Source of the DNA: Nitrospira sp.
Lineage (GTDB): Bacteria > Nitrospirota > Nitrospiria > Nitrospirales > Nitrospiraceae
Assembly: GCA_005116775.1 (NCBI GenBank)
Contig: SWDN01000011.1
Location: forward strand, 169,975-232,382
DNA: 62,408 nt
Reading direction: 5' to 3'
Shown: piece by piece, positions 43,266 to 50,593 of the stretch
Layout of the letters: each line of letters begins with the position of its first letter
Numbering within the stretch: position 1 is the stretch's first letter
Position numbers and translations under genes: made by a program
The notes under the pieces: model-generated
The model's input: only the letters and a program-made list of their open reading frames with translations
What the model was told of the DNA's origin: nothing
Databases searched by the model: none

Positions 43266-44008
43266 CTACGACGAGAGCCGGCGGTAATGTTTCACGAGCA
43301 GCAGCCCGCCCCAAGCGAATGAAGCCAACATGAGGAGAATGCCGAGGTTGTACGTGAGGTGAGCCAAGCGATGGTCGTACTCCAGCCAATCCAACATCGC
43401 CAGGATATTGTTCCAGTCATGCCCGTCCGTTTCCTTCCCAGTGACCCCACCAAGCAGCATGAGATCCATCGCCCTCGCATCGTTGATATAGGGGGCGATA
43501 TCCATGAAGCTTTCCGCCGTCCACCAGAGGGCCACTGACGCGCCGAAGGGATCGCGCGTCTTGATGAGAAAGGTGCCGAGACAGATGAGCGGCATCAGAA
43601 TCTGGCCGAGACTCCCGCCCAGAATCGTCATGAATCGGCCGAACGGAATAAAAAGGAGATGGCCTGCTTCGTGGAACGGAAGATTGATCAGATGGAAGAA
43701 CGATTCCCCTGTGTAGTTGGTTTCGAGCGGCGTGAAAATGAATGCTCGGCCCCACCAGAGCAGCAACAGAAACACGACGACCCGACCGGCAAACGTCAAC
43801 GAATCGGTCGACGTATCCGAGTCAACAAGCCACTCCTTGCAAAAGACACCCAGCGAGCGCGATCTCCCAGCATAGCCTGCTGCCGCACCGAGGCATGGGG
43901 CCGATACTTTGCAAAAATGATCCCGCATTTCACGCACTCCGTCGCTCCGTCAGGCTGGTCAGCCTGACACTTGGGACAGGGCACAGTCGAAGTCGCAGTG
44001 GGCTCCAT
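43266..44008 (-). pseudogene. Zinc-ribbon M50-like membrane protein, frameshifted
   Basis: From ATG 44008 a zinc-ribbon is encoded: STVPCPKCQADQPDGATECV then KCGIIFAKYRP (two C-x2-C knuckles). The frame then drifts into basic sequence and stops at 43796. A second frame (from about 43850 to 43266) encodes KEWLVDSDTSTDSLTFAGRV, several hydrophobic helices and the protease-like motif NLPFHEAGHLLFIPFGRFMT (HExxH), then LEYDHRLAHLTYNLGILLML. Joined, they look like one protein of about 247 residues: N-terminal ribbon plus M50-like multi-pass domain. One indel around 43850-43937 therefore breaks it. It could be a real pseudogene or a sequencing error. The second half alone could also be translated from 43937. 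Confidence 0.7.
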
Positions 44009-44090
44009 AGCCACACTGTAGGGCCGAGCGGGCAATCGGACAAGAAAATCTCTTCATTGATCTGGGGAGTTGTACCGGGTGGTTCGTGGG

Positions 44091-44213
44091 TAGGGTGCTC
44101 AAACAGGTTGCCAGCAAGGCCGCAGCGAGCGAGGAGGCGAGGCGTACCCTTGCGGTACGTCGAGTCTCTGAGCGATGCGAGAACGAAGCTGGCGGCCTGT
44201 TTCAGCATCCTAC
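44091..44213. repeat. Palindromic intergenic element, family A (copy 3)
   Basis: TAGGGTGCTCAAACAGG (44091-44107) pairs with CCTGTTTCAGCATCCTA (44197-44213). The core GGCCGCAGCGAGCGAGGAG, GGCGTACCCTTGCGGTACG and CTCTGAGCGATGCG is shared with 28743-28947. The element runs into the stop codon of the M50 protease gene (44213-44215). Confidence 0.78.
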
Positions 44214-45187
44214 TAGTGGAAGGAGAAAGGAACAGGCGCAAAGGTCAGGACAAACACGGCAAACGCAATCCATCCGACGACGATCCGCTTCCGGCCCAAT
44301 GGGATGTGACTGTCACGCACCGGCGGATGCCCGAAGCCCCAGAGTCCTGCCATGAAAGCCCAGAGCCACCACCCTTGCCAACCCACATATCCCAACACAA
44401 TGAGAATAGGCAACATGATAAATGCCAACGTGCGTTGTCGTTTGCCCCACAGAGCATACGCCACATGTCCTCCATCGAGTTGACCGATGGGAATGAGATT
44501 CAACGACGTCACAAACAGGCCGAACCATGCGGCAAATGCGATGGGATGCAATACGATATCAGCCTCAGGAGAAATGGGCCCAACGATCAACCAGGCGATG
44601 AACTGCAAGAGCAACGGTTCGCCCAACTGCAATCCATGAGTCGCTGTCCGATCGACGACGGTCGACAGGCTCAGGCCGATAACCAACGCCACCATCGCGG
44701 CGATGAATCCGGCAAGCGGACCGGATACGCCGATGTCGAACAGGGCTCGCCGATTCATAATCGGCCCGCGCAGACGAATGATCGCGCCGAATGTACCGAT
44801 GAAATAGGGAGGGCCTGGAATGAATAATGGCAGCGACGCCGGCACTCGGTGAATACGGGAGAGCGCATAGTGCCCGAACTCATGAGTGACGAGAATGGTC
44901 AAAAGCGTGGCGGCAAAGGGAACACCGCTCCACAGCATCTCGGGCTGTTCGAGCAGAAAATTCACCGGCCCACGAATCGGTCCGTTATAGGTTTGATAGG
45001 CGCCGGCCCACAAGGTCGTAAAAATCGTCGCGACGAAGAGACTGATAGGCAGAATCCATTTCGAGAAAGGCGTCTCCTCGAATTCGTCGTCTGGGGTGAG
45101 ATGATTGAGATCCTCACGCGGCTCCGTCACGACCGGCGGCTCTCCGTCACGGATCGGCTGGTCCTCGTTCCGCTGGTCTAGATTCAT
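44213..45187 (-). CDS. Site-2 protease family (M50) membrane metalloprotease
   Basis: This 324-residue multi-pass inner-membrane protease has a cytoplasmic acidic N-terminus (about 45 residues), then a hydrophobic core with the zinc motif ILVTHEFGHYALSRIHRVPA (HExxH) and the second motif NLIPIGQLDGGHVAYALWG (N-x-x-P-x-x-x-LDGG, Asp ligand). SLPLFIPGPPYFIGTFGAII and GVSGPLAGFIAAMVALVIG are typical of this bacterial M50 group. Such enzymes cleave membrane-spanning segments of regulators (anti-sigma factors) or other substrates. The gene is 7 bases downstream of the HTH-MBL gene in the same direction, so the two are probably co-transcribed. The palindromic element forms its 3' end. Confidence 0.9.
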   Translation of the reverse strand: MNLDQRNEDQPIRDGEPPVVTEPREDLNHLTPDDEFEETPFSKWILPISLFVATIFTTLWAGAYQTYNGPIRGPVNFLLEQPEMLWSGVPFAATLLTILVTHEFGHYALSRIHRVPASLPLFIPGPPYFIGTFGAIIRLRGPIMNRRALFDIGVSGPLAGFIAAMVALVIGLSLSTVVDRTATHGLQLGEPLLLQFIAWLIVGPISPEADIVLHPIAFAAWFGLFVTSLNLIPIGQLDGGHVAYALWGKRQRTLAFIMLPILIVLGYVGWQGWWLWAFMAGLWGFGHPPVRDSHIPLGRKRIVVGWIAFAVFVLTFAPVPFSFH

Positions 45188-45194
45188 AGGGTCT

Positions 45195-46037
45195 TCAATG
45201 ACCCACAGCGAATGGATTGTGGTCGAGTTCTTCGCGAACCGTCGTGGCCGGCCCGTGGCCCGGCAATAATCGATACTCAGGTGGCAACGTGAGTACGTGT
45301 GCCCAGACCGATCCTAGATGGGTCCGATACAGAGTGCTGGGATTCGAGCGGCCGATAGACCCCGCAAACAACGTATCCCCGACGAAACAAACGGACTGTG
45401 ACCCGTCATCCACCCGATAGCAGATCCCGCCAGGGGTATGGCCAGGTGTTGCCAAACACTGAACGTGTAAACGTCCGACCGTAATCGTCTGACCCTGTTC
45501 CGGTGCCTTCATGTGCGCATCGGGAGGTCTCCAGCTGAGAAGATCGACATCCGCCGATCCGAGATACACCGGCGCCTCACGAAACTTCAGAATCTCATCG
45601 ATCCCATCGGCATGGTCCGCATGACCGTGCGTGAGACAGGTCCCAACCAGCTGAAGGCGGCGCGTAGACAAGAATTCGATCATCGCCGGCGCATTGTACG
45701 CTGTGTCGATGAGCAACGCTTCACCACCGTCATGCACCACATACCCCTGCACCCCATAGCCATTGATCGATCCTTGGATCGTCTCCACCCAGTCGATCGG
45801 ACGTTGCGCAACCGGTTCCCACTTCTCGATTGCGATCTGCTCCAACGGGCCAGACCGCAGTCCTAACGCCTCAGCCAGAGCTTGAACCTCCAGGCGATCA
45901 GGCGGGCAAGCCCCTCGCTCTAACGCAGTGATATTCCCGCCAGGCACTTTCGCCCTCAGAGCGACATCACCGACCGAAAGTCCCTGGCCGATTCGTGCTT
46001 TCTTGATAATGTCGCAGAAATCGTCTTCAAGCGGCAT
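45195..46037 (-). CDS. HTH-metallo-beta-lactamase fusion protein
   Basis: The 280-residue protein has two parts. Residues 1-65 form an XRE-like helix-turn-helix (ARIGQGLSVGDVALRAKVPG, GNITALERGACPPDRLEVQA, then LAEALGL). Residues about 85-280 form a glyoxalase II-type metallo-beta-lactamase fold: YVVHDGGEALLIDTAYN, the metal motif CLTHGHADHADG (H-x-H-x-D-H), CLATPGHTPGGICYRV (His ligand), CFVGDTLFAG (bridging Asp) and LLPGHGPATTV (His ligand). All zinc ligands are present. The MBL domain probably hydrolyses thioesters such as S-glutathione or related adducts, while the HTH could bind DNA or serve another role. It is likely in an operon with the M50 protease. Confidence 0.85.
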   Translation of the reverse strand: MPLEDDFCDIIKKARIGQGLSVGDVALRAKVPGGNITALERGACPPDRLEVQALAEALGLRSGPLEQIAIEKWEPVAQRPIDWVETIQGSINGYGVQGYVVHDGGEALLIDTAYNAPAMIEFLSTRRLQLVGTCLTHGHADHADGIDEILKFREAPVYLGSADVDLLSWRPPDAHMKAPEQGQTITVGRLHVQCLATPGHTPGGICYRVDDGSQSVCFVGDTLFAGSIGRSNPSTLYRTHLGSVWAHVLTLPPEYRLLPGHGPATTVREELDHNPFAVGH

Positions 46038-46072
46038 AAGTAAGCCTTCAGCGGTCAGCTCTCAGCCATCAG
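46028..46072. repeat. CAGC-rich repeat, single-arm copy
   Basis: TTCAGCGGTCAGCTCTCAGC followed by CATCAGC repeats the left arm of the palindrome at 92-186 without its right partner. It lies at the 5' end of the HTH-MBL gene, overlapping its start by about 10 bases. Confidence 0.45.
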
Positions 46073-46206
46073 CTTCGATTCGACCATCCCCCTCTTTTCC
46101 TCCTCACCAAAGCTCCGGAAGCGTTCACTCCCTAGGACGAGTGCCTGTTAATCTCCCACTGCGCGCGTCCAACGAGGGCCTTCCAATTCTTACTACCTCT
46201 GTCTAA

Positions 46207-46300
46207 GGGAGCGGCCAAGGCTGCCCTCTACTGCGCGAATCGAACGAGCACATTCTTATCGTGCGCGTTCTGCAAGCAAGGAGGGCACCTGGCCGCTCCC
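46207..46300. repeat. Palindromic intergenic element, family B (copy 2)
   Basis: The left arm GGGAGCGGCCAAGGCTGCCC (starts 46207) pairs imperfectly with GAGGGCACCTGGCCGCTCCC (46281-46300). The inner arms CGAACGAGCAC and GTGCGCGTTC are the shared core of the family. It ends 3 bases before the M16 stop codon. The gap 46038-46206 also holds CAGC-type repeats (46028-46072) and a half-element (CTCCCACTGCGCGCGTCCAA). Confidence 0.72.
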
Positions 46301-46303
46301 TCC

Positions 46304-47776
46304 TCAGCTTTCCGGGGCCAACTTTATCTCTTTCACGTCCCCAAATCCCGACAGCACCTTCAGCAGGGCCTCGCCGGAACCGACGGCGACAATAGTCAGT
46401 CGCTGAGGACTGAAGTGTTTCTTCGAGGCCGCCAGGATTTCCTCTTTCGTTAAGGCGATCACGCGGGCGCGTACTTGCTGGATAAAATCCTTGGGAAGCC
46501 CGTCGTATTCCAGTTCAATCAACCGCCCCACAATCGCGGATGGACTGGAAAAGGAGAACACAAACGAGTTTACATACGCCTCTTTCGCTTCTGCCAGCTC
46601 ACTGTCCGTCACCAACTCCGTCCGCATTCGTTCCATATTCGCGACAAACCGAGCGATGACTTCTTGCGTCGACGGCAGCTTCGTCTCGGCGCGCATCAGC
46701 CAGACACCTTGATCATGCACCCCTGAGTTCAAGCGGCTGCCGACCGAGTAAGCCAAGCCCCGCTTGGTCCGCACATCGTTGAAGAGACGGCTGCGAAAGG
46801 AGCTGCCTCCCAGGATGTCGTTAGCGATCGCCAAGGCCACATAGTCCGGATCCTGCTCCTTAATCGACAGATGACCGACGCGAAGATGCGTTTGCGAGGT
46901 GTCCTTGTTGACAAACCGCACGACGGGCTTCGCCGTCTGACTCTGAGGCACATCGGCAATCGTCAGCGCCGGCACCTCGCCTTGTTTCCAATCGCCAAAG
47001 ACCTCACGCAGCAGGGCTACCATCGCGGATTTTTCGAAGTCGCCCGTTACGCCCACGATCATGCCGTTCGGATGAATAGTCTTCCGGTGGAAGGCGACCA
47101 GATCGTCTCTGGTGATGCGCGTAATAGACCCGATGCTGCTTTCACGCGCCGTTGGATGATCCGCCCCGAACAACAGCTTGACGAATTCGCGCCCGACGAT
47201 CGAACCGGGATTATCCTGCCTGCGTCGAATCCCTTCGATGACTTGCAATTTGGCCAATTCAAGCCGCGCCGGCTCAAAAGCGGGCGCCCGAATGAGCCCG
47301 ACGAAAATCTGGAGCCCCCGTTTGATATCCTTGCTGAGCACGTCGAGCGACGCGGAGCCAGATTGCCGCCCGATCGAGATACCGAGATCTCCGGCGAACT
47401 GTTCGAGTTCCTCGTCCACTTTCTCAGCCGACAAGCCGCCTCCCCCGCCGACCCGCATAACGGAACCGGTCAGCGAAGCCAGACCGATTTTATCGACCGG
47501 ATCGAGCCAGCTGCCCGTTCGCATCGTCGCGGTCATGCTAATCAAGGGCAATTCATGGTCTTCGAGGAGATAGACCACCATCCCGTTTTCGAGCACCACA
47601 CGATCCGGTTCCGGCGGATTAAACTCCACCGGCTTAAATGTCATCTGCCTGGGATCGCCCAGCGCAGGACTTCCGGCACAGGCAGTCAACACCGGAATGG
47701 TGACCGCCATGATCAACGAGCACAGAACAAAACCCACTCGTTTCACATTTCGCGTTTCACGTGTCATGCTCTTCAT
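46304..47776 (-). CDS. M16-family peptidase-like protein, non-catalytic subunit
   Basis: This exported protein of 490 residues has a hydrophobic signal with lipobox-like LTACAG, so it is probably a lipoprotein. The M16 fold is recognisable (VVLENGMVVYLLEDHELPLI, IGLASLTGSVMRVGGGGGLS, VTGDFEKSAMVALLREVFGD, LGGSSFRSRLFNDVRTKRGL with AYSVGS). The zinc motif HxxEH is replaced by SLTGSVM, so it should lack catalysis. The C-terminal domain keeps the Arg/Tyr residues (RTKRGLAYSV) that bind substrate in paired M16 proteins. Its start overlaps the stop of the catalytic partner gene (47773-49389) by 4 bases, fitting a heterodimeric periplasmic peptidase. A palindrome follows its stop. Confidence 0.88.
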   Translation of the reverse strand: MKSMTRETRNVKRVGFVLCSLIMAVTIPVLTACAGSPALGDPRQMTFKPVEFNPPEPDRVVLENGMVVYLLEDHELPLISMTATMRTGSWLDPVDKIGLASLTGSVMRVGGGGGLSAEKVDEELEQFAGDLGISIGRQSGSASLDVLSKDIKRGLQIFVGLIRAPAFEPARLELAKLQVIEGIRRRQDNPGSIVGREFVKLLFGADHPTARESSIGSITRITRDDLVAFHRKTIHPNGMIVGVTGDFEKSAMVALLREVFGDWKQGEVPALTIADVPQSQTAKPVVRFVNKDTSQTHLRVGHLSIKEQDPDYVALAIANDILGGSSFRSRLFNDVRTKRGLAYSVGSRLNSGVHDQGVWLMRAETKLPSTQEVIARFVANMERMRTELVTDSELAEAKEAYVNSFVFSFSSPSAIVGRLIELEYDGLPKDFIQQVRARVIALTKEEILAASKKHFSPQRLTIVAVGSGEALLKVLSGFGDVKEIKLAPES

Positions 47777-49389
47777 CGTCCCACCTCGCGTTGCGGCGCC
47801 GTCGCGACACGTTTTTCTCCAGCCTTCTTCACTAACATGGCCACCGTTCTGTTCGATTTCGTGAAATACTCAGTGGCCACACGCTGGATATCGGCAGGCG
47901 AGACCGCTGCGATTTTATCTCGGGACTTTAATGCATAGCGCCAGTCGCCCGCCATGGTTTGAAAGAGCGCCAGCTGAGAAGCAAGCCCTCCGTTGGACCG
48001 AAGCGCCCTGACCAAATCGGCATCGATATTGTTCAGCACTTTTTCAAGCTCCTTGGCAGAAACCGGCTCCGTCTTGAGCCGTTCGATCTCGGCATAGATG
48101 GCCGATTCGACTTCTGCCGTTGTATGAGGCGCAAGCGGCGTGGCATTGATCACGAATAGGTTCGGCGATCGAACCCCGGGATGATTCGAATCGGAGGAGA
48201 TGGACGCGGCAATCCGGTTCTCACGGACCAGCTTCGTGTATAGCCTGGACGTCAACCCATCGCTCAGCACCGCATCGATCACGTCGAACACATAATCGTC
48301 TGGATGGCCCAACGCCGGCTTGTGATACCCGATGACCAGCGACGGTTCGGCATCGAACTCCACCTCCACGCGGCGCTCCCCACGTTGAGGCGGCTCAACT
48401 GTGACGATCGGCGGTTGCGGCGGCGAGGCCGGTATCGCACCAAACGTCTGCTCGATCAGCGTCATGACCTCCTTGGGATTGATATCGCCCACGATGGCGA
48501 TCGTCGCATTGCCGGGACCATAATAGGCTTTGAAGAAGGCTTCGGTGTCGGCCGGTGTGAGCGACAGGATATCCGATTCCCAGCCGATCGTCGGAATGCC
48601 GTACGGATGCGCACGGAACGCAGCCGACGTGAAAGTTTCGTACAACAATCCGTTGGGGCTGTCGTCATTTCGCAACCTCCGCTCCTCCATGACCACTCCA
48701 CGTTCCTTGTAGAACTCACGGAGGACAGGATGCGCCATGCGATCGGCTTCGAGCGCAGCCCACAAGGGCAGACGGTTCGCCGGGAGGTTGATCATGTAGC
48801 GCGTCAGGTCCTTGCCGGTCGCCGCATTGAGCCCAACCCCCCCGTGACGTTGGTAGAGCAAGGCCATCTCGTTGCCCGCAACGAACTGTCCCGCCTGGTC
48901 TTGAAGTTCGGTAAATCGTTTCTGCAACCCCTCGATGGCTGCCCGATCCTCGGCACTGGCCGGTCTCTCCTGACTCTTCCGCGCGAGTTCTCGTTGCCGT
49001 TGCTCCAACTCGGTTCCCACGCGAAACCACTCTTCGAGAATGGGACGTTCTTTCTCGTAATCCTTCGTCCCGACTGTTCTCGTGCCCTTAAACGCCATAT
49101 GTTCGTAGAGATGCGCCAGGCCGGTTTGCCCCACCTGTTCGTTGACACCTCCGACCCTAAAGGTCATGTTGATCGAGACCACCGGCGTCTGATGCCGCTC
49201 AACCATGAGTACGGTCAACCCGTTTGCCAGTTTCTCTTCCACTACACGATCCGCCAACCCAAACGAGGCTGCAGTCACGAGACTCAGGTTCAGGCTGAAT
49301 CCGAGCGTGACGAGCAGACCTGTGAGGAGGGCTTGGCGATGGAGCGGGTTCCATGACTCATTCTTGCTCAACCACAATCTGTTTTTCAT
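47773..49389 (-). CDS. M16-family zinc peptidase, catalytic subunit
   Basis: This 538-residue exported metallopeptidase carries the inverted zinc motif GLAHLYEHMAFKGT (HxxEH) with a downstream Glu in the helix that completes the site. A signal-like hydrophobic stretch lies at about residues 18-42 (LTGLLVTLGFSLNLSLVTAA). An insertion of about 70 residues rich in Gln/Arg/Glu (EQRQRELARKSQERPASAED) sits between the motif and the rest of the domain, longer than in typical pitrilysin-type proteins. RMAHPVLREFYKERGVVMEE, AFFKAYYGPGNATIAIVGDI and LSDGLTSRLYTKLVRENRIA are typical. It pairs with the non-catalytic gene downstream (4-base overlap). It overlaps gph upstream by 4 bases, so it sits in the pyk-gph-M16 operon. 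Confidence 0.9.
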   Translation of the reverse strand: MKNRLWLSKNESWNPLHRQALLTGLLVTLGFSLNLSLVTAASFGLADRVVEEKLANGLTVLMVERHQTPVVSINMTFRVGGVNEQVGQTGLAHLYEHMAFKGTRTVGTKDYEKERPILEEWFRVGTELEQRQRELARKSQERPASAEDRAAIEGLQKRFTELQDQAGQFVAGNEMALLYQRHGGVGLNAATGKDLTRYMINLPANRLPLWAALEADRMAHPVLREFYKERGVVMEERRLRNDDSPNGLLYETFTSAAFRAHPYGIPTIGWESDILSLTPADTEAFFKAYYGPGNATIAIVGDINPKEVMTLIEQTFGAIPASPPQPPIVTVEPPQRGERRVEVEFDAEPSLVIGYHKPALGHPDDYVFDVIDAVLSDGLTSRLYTKLVRENRIAASISSDSNHPGVRSPNLFVINATPLAPHTTAEVESAIYAEIERLKTEPVSAKELEKVLNNIDADLVRALRSNGGLASQLALFQTMAGDWRYALKSRDKIAAVSPADIQRVATEYFTKSNRTVAMLVKKAGEKRVATAPQREVGR

Positions 49390-50036
49390 ATGAAGAGCTC
49401 CATAAGTTGTTCGGGTCGTTCAACCCACCAGTCCGGGCGACAGGCTTCCATCTTGGCTCGATTCCCCATACCATACCCGACGGCACAGACACGAATTCCG
49501 GCATTATGCCCGCCGTTGATGTCGTTGGTGCTATCCCCGACAAGCACGACTTGATCTTTCGGCACATTCAATTGTTCCATCACATGCAGCAGCATGCCCG
49601 GTTCCGGTTTCAACCCAAACCCCTGGTCGCCTCCGACGATGCACTGAAAATGATTTCCTCCCAAACCTTGGAGAATCGCATTGGTGTACTCGATTGACTT
49701 GTTGGTAGCGACCGCTTTCCGCTTGTCAGTAAAATGCGTCAGCATCTCTCCAATGCCGGTATAAAACGTCGTGCGATCGAGGCAATGGGTCAAGTACTGC
49801 CTCCTGAATACCCGCAAGGCCTCCTCGAAGGTGACTCGACTGTTGTCACCGACCGACAAACGCAGCAATTGCTTCACCCCATCTCCCACAAACCCAAAGA
49901 TCTCCTCAATGGGACGCTGCGACAGCCCCAATTCGGCCAACGTGAAATTCACCGAGGCGGCAATGTCCCATTTGGACTCGATGAGTGTGCCGTCCAAGTC
50001 GAATATGAGCAGCTCAACCGAGGTCTTCCCCATCAT
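49386..50036 (-). CDS. HAD-family phosphoglycolate phosphatase-like enzyme
   Basis: This 216-residue cytoplasmic phosphatase of the Gph/PGP HAD subfamily has motif I LLIFDLDGTLIESKWDIAAS, a helical cap (ELGLSQRPIEEIFGFVGDGV), motif II KRKAVATNKSIE, motif III GLKPEPGMLLHVME, and motif IV VVLVGDSTNDINGGHNAGIR. Gph hydrolyses 2-phosphoglycolate formed during DNA repair or by Rubisco; the substrate here is inferred. It overlaps both neighbours by 1-4 bases (TAATG/ATGA joints), indicating translational coupling in the order pyk, exported protein, phosphatase, M16 pair. Confidence 0.87.
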   Translation of the reverse strand: MMGKTSVELLIFDLDGTLIESKWDIAASVNFTLAELGLSQRPIEEIFGFVGDGVKQLLRLSVGDNSRVTFEEALRVFRRQYLTHCLDRTTFYTGIGEMLTHFTDKRKAVATNKSIEYTNAILQGLGGNHFQCIVGGDQGFGLKPEPGMLLHVMEQLNVPKDQVVLVGDSTNDINGGHNAGIRVCAVGYGMGNRAKMEACRPDWWVERPEQLMELFI

Positions 50037-50593
50037 TACTTCGCCTTTCGCAACGCTTCTTGTAATACCCCAAGCCGGTCTCGTTTGGCTTGGTCGGCTT
50101 CATTGATCCAGGCTTCGCGCACGAAATTTACCATGCGCTTCTGTCCCACGTGAGGGGGAAGGATCGGCTCGACAATTCTCCATCGATTCTTGATGGCTTT
50201 CACGCGAAATCGAACCTCCTCCGTCCCGACCTCCTGAACAAAGCCGGCCGTTTCCAGATACACAGAGCCGATGACCTGAAAGGTCACAGGGATCACGACT
50301 TCCAGGCTATCGATGACCTCCCATTGACGATACTGCTCCGCCACCGCAAAACCGCGCGTCACGACGACGCGCCCCCAGGCCGGCTCCTCATCCCACCCTG
50401 TGTACGACGCGACTGTTTCTGACGACATGGCATCGAGCCTGGCCCCCTTATGATCGAGCGTCAGATATCGCTTGACCACATCGGCCGGAGACTGCTTGAG
50501 AGATGCGGTCTGCGCTGTCGCGGGACTCGCGACGAACAGCCATCCTATCAGGACAACAAAAACGGCCAGCCAGTGTGTCGTGCGGCTGCTCAT
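50036..50593 (-). CDS. Exported protein of unknown function (NTF2/Tim44-like)
   Basis: This 185-residue protein has the signal WLAVFVVLIGWLFVASPATA, cleaved before QTA. The mature part begins SPADVVKRYLTLDHKGARLD (an NTF2-like opening helix), then WDEEPAWGRVVVTRGFAVAE, VVIPVTFQVIGSVYLETAGF, EEVRFRVKAIKNRWRIVEPI, and a helical tail. The cone-like fold would bind small ligands in the periplasm. No catalytic residues are recognisable. It overlaps pyk by 4 bases and gph by one, so it belongs to that operon. Confidence 0.7.
   Translation of the reverse strand: MSSRTTHWLAVFVVLIGWLFVASPATAQTASLKQSPADVVKRYLTLDHKGARLDAMSSETVASYTGWDEEPAWGRVVVTRGFAVAEQYRQWEVIDSLEVVIPVTFQVIGSVYLETAGFVQEVGTEEVRFRVKAIKNRWRIVEPILPPHVGQKRMVNFVREAWINEADQAKRDRLGVLQEALRKAK

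Noticed and set aside
46871-49356. Long plus-strand frames (46871-47938 and 48304-49356) opposite the M16 pair
   Set aside because: Both are antisense shadows; the minus strand shows intact M16 motifs and 4-base operon overlaps.
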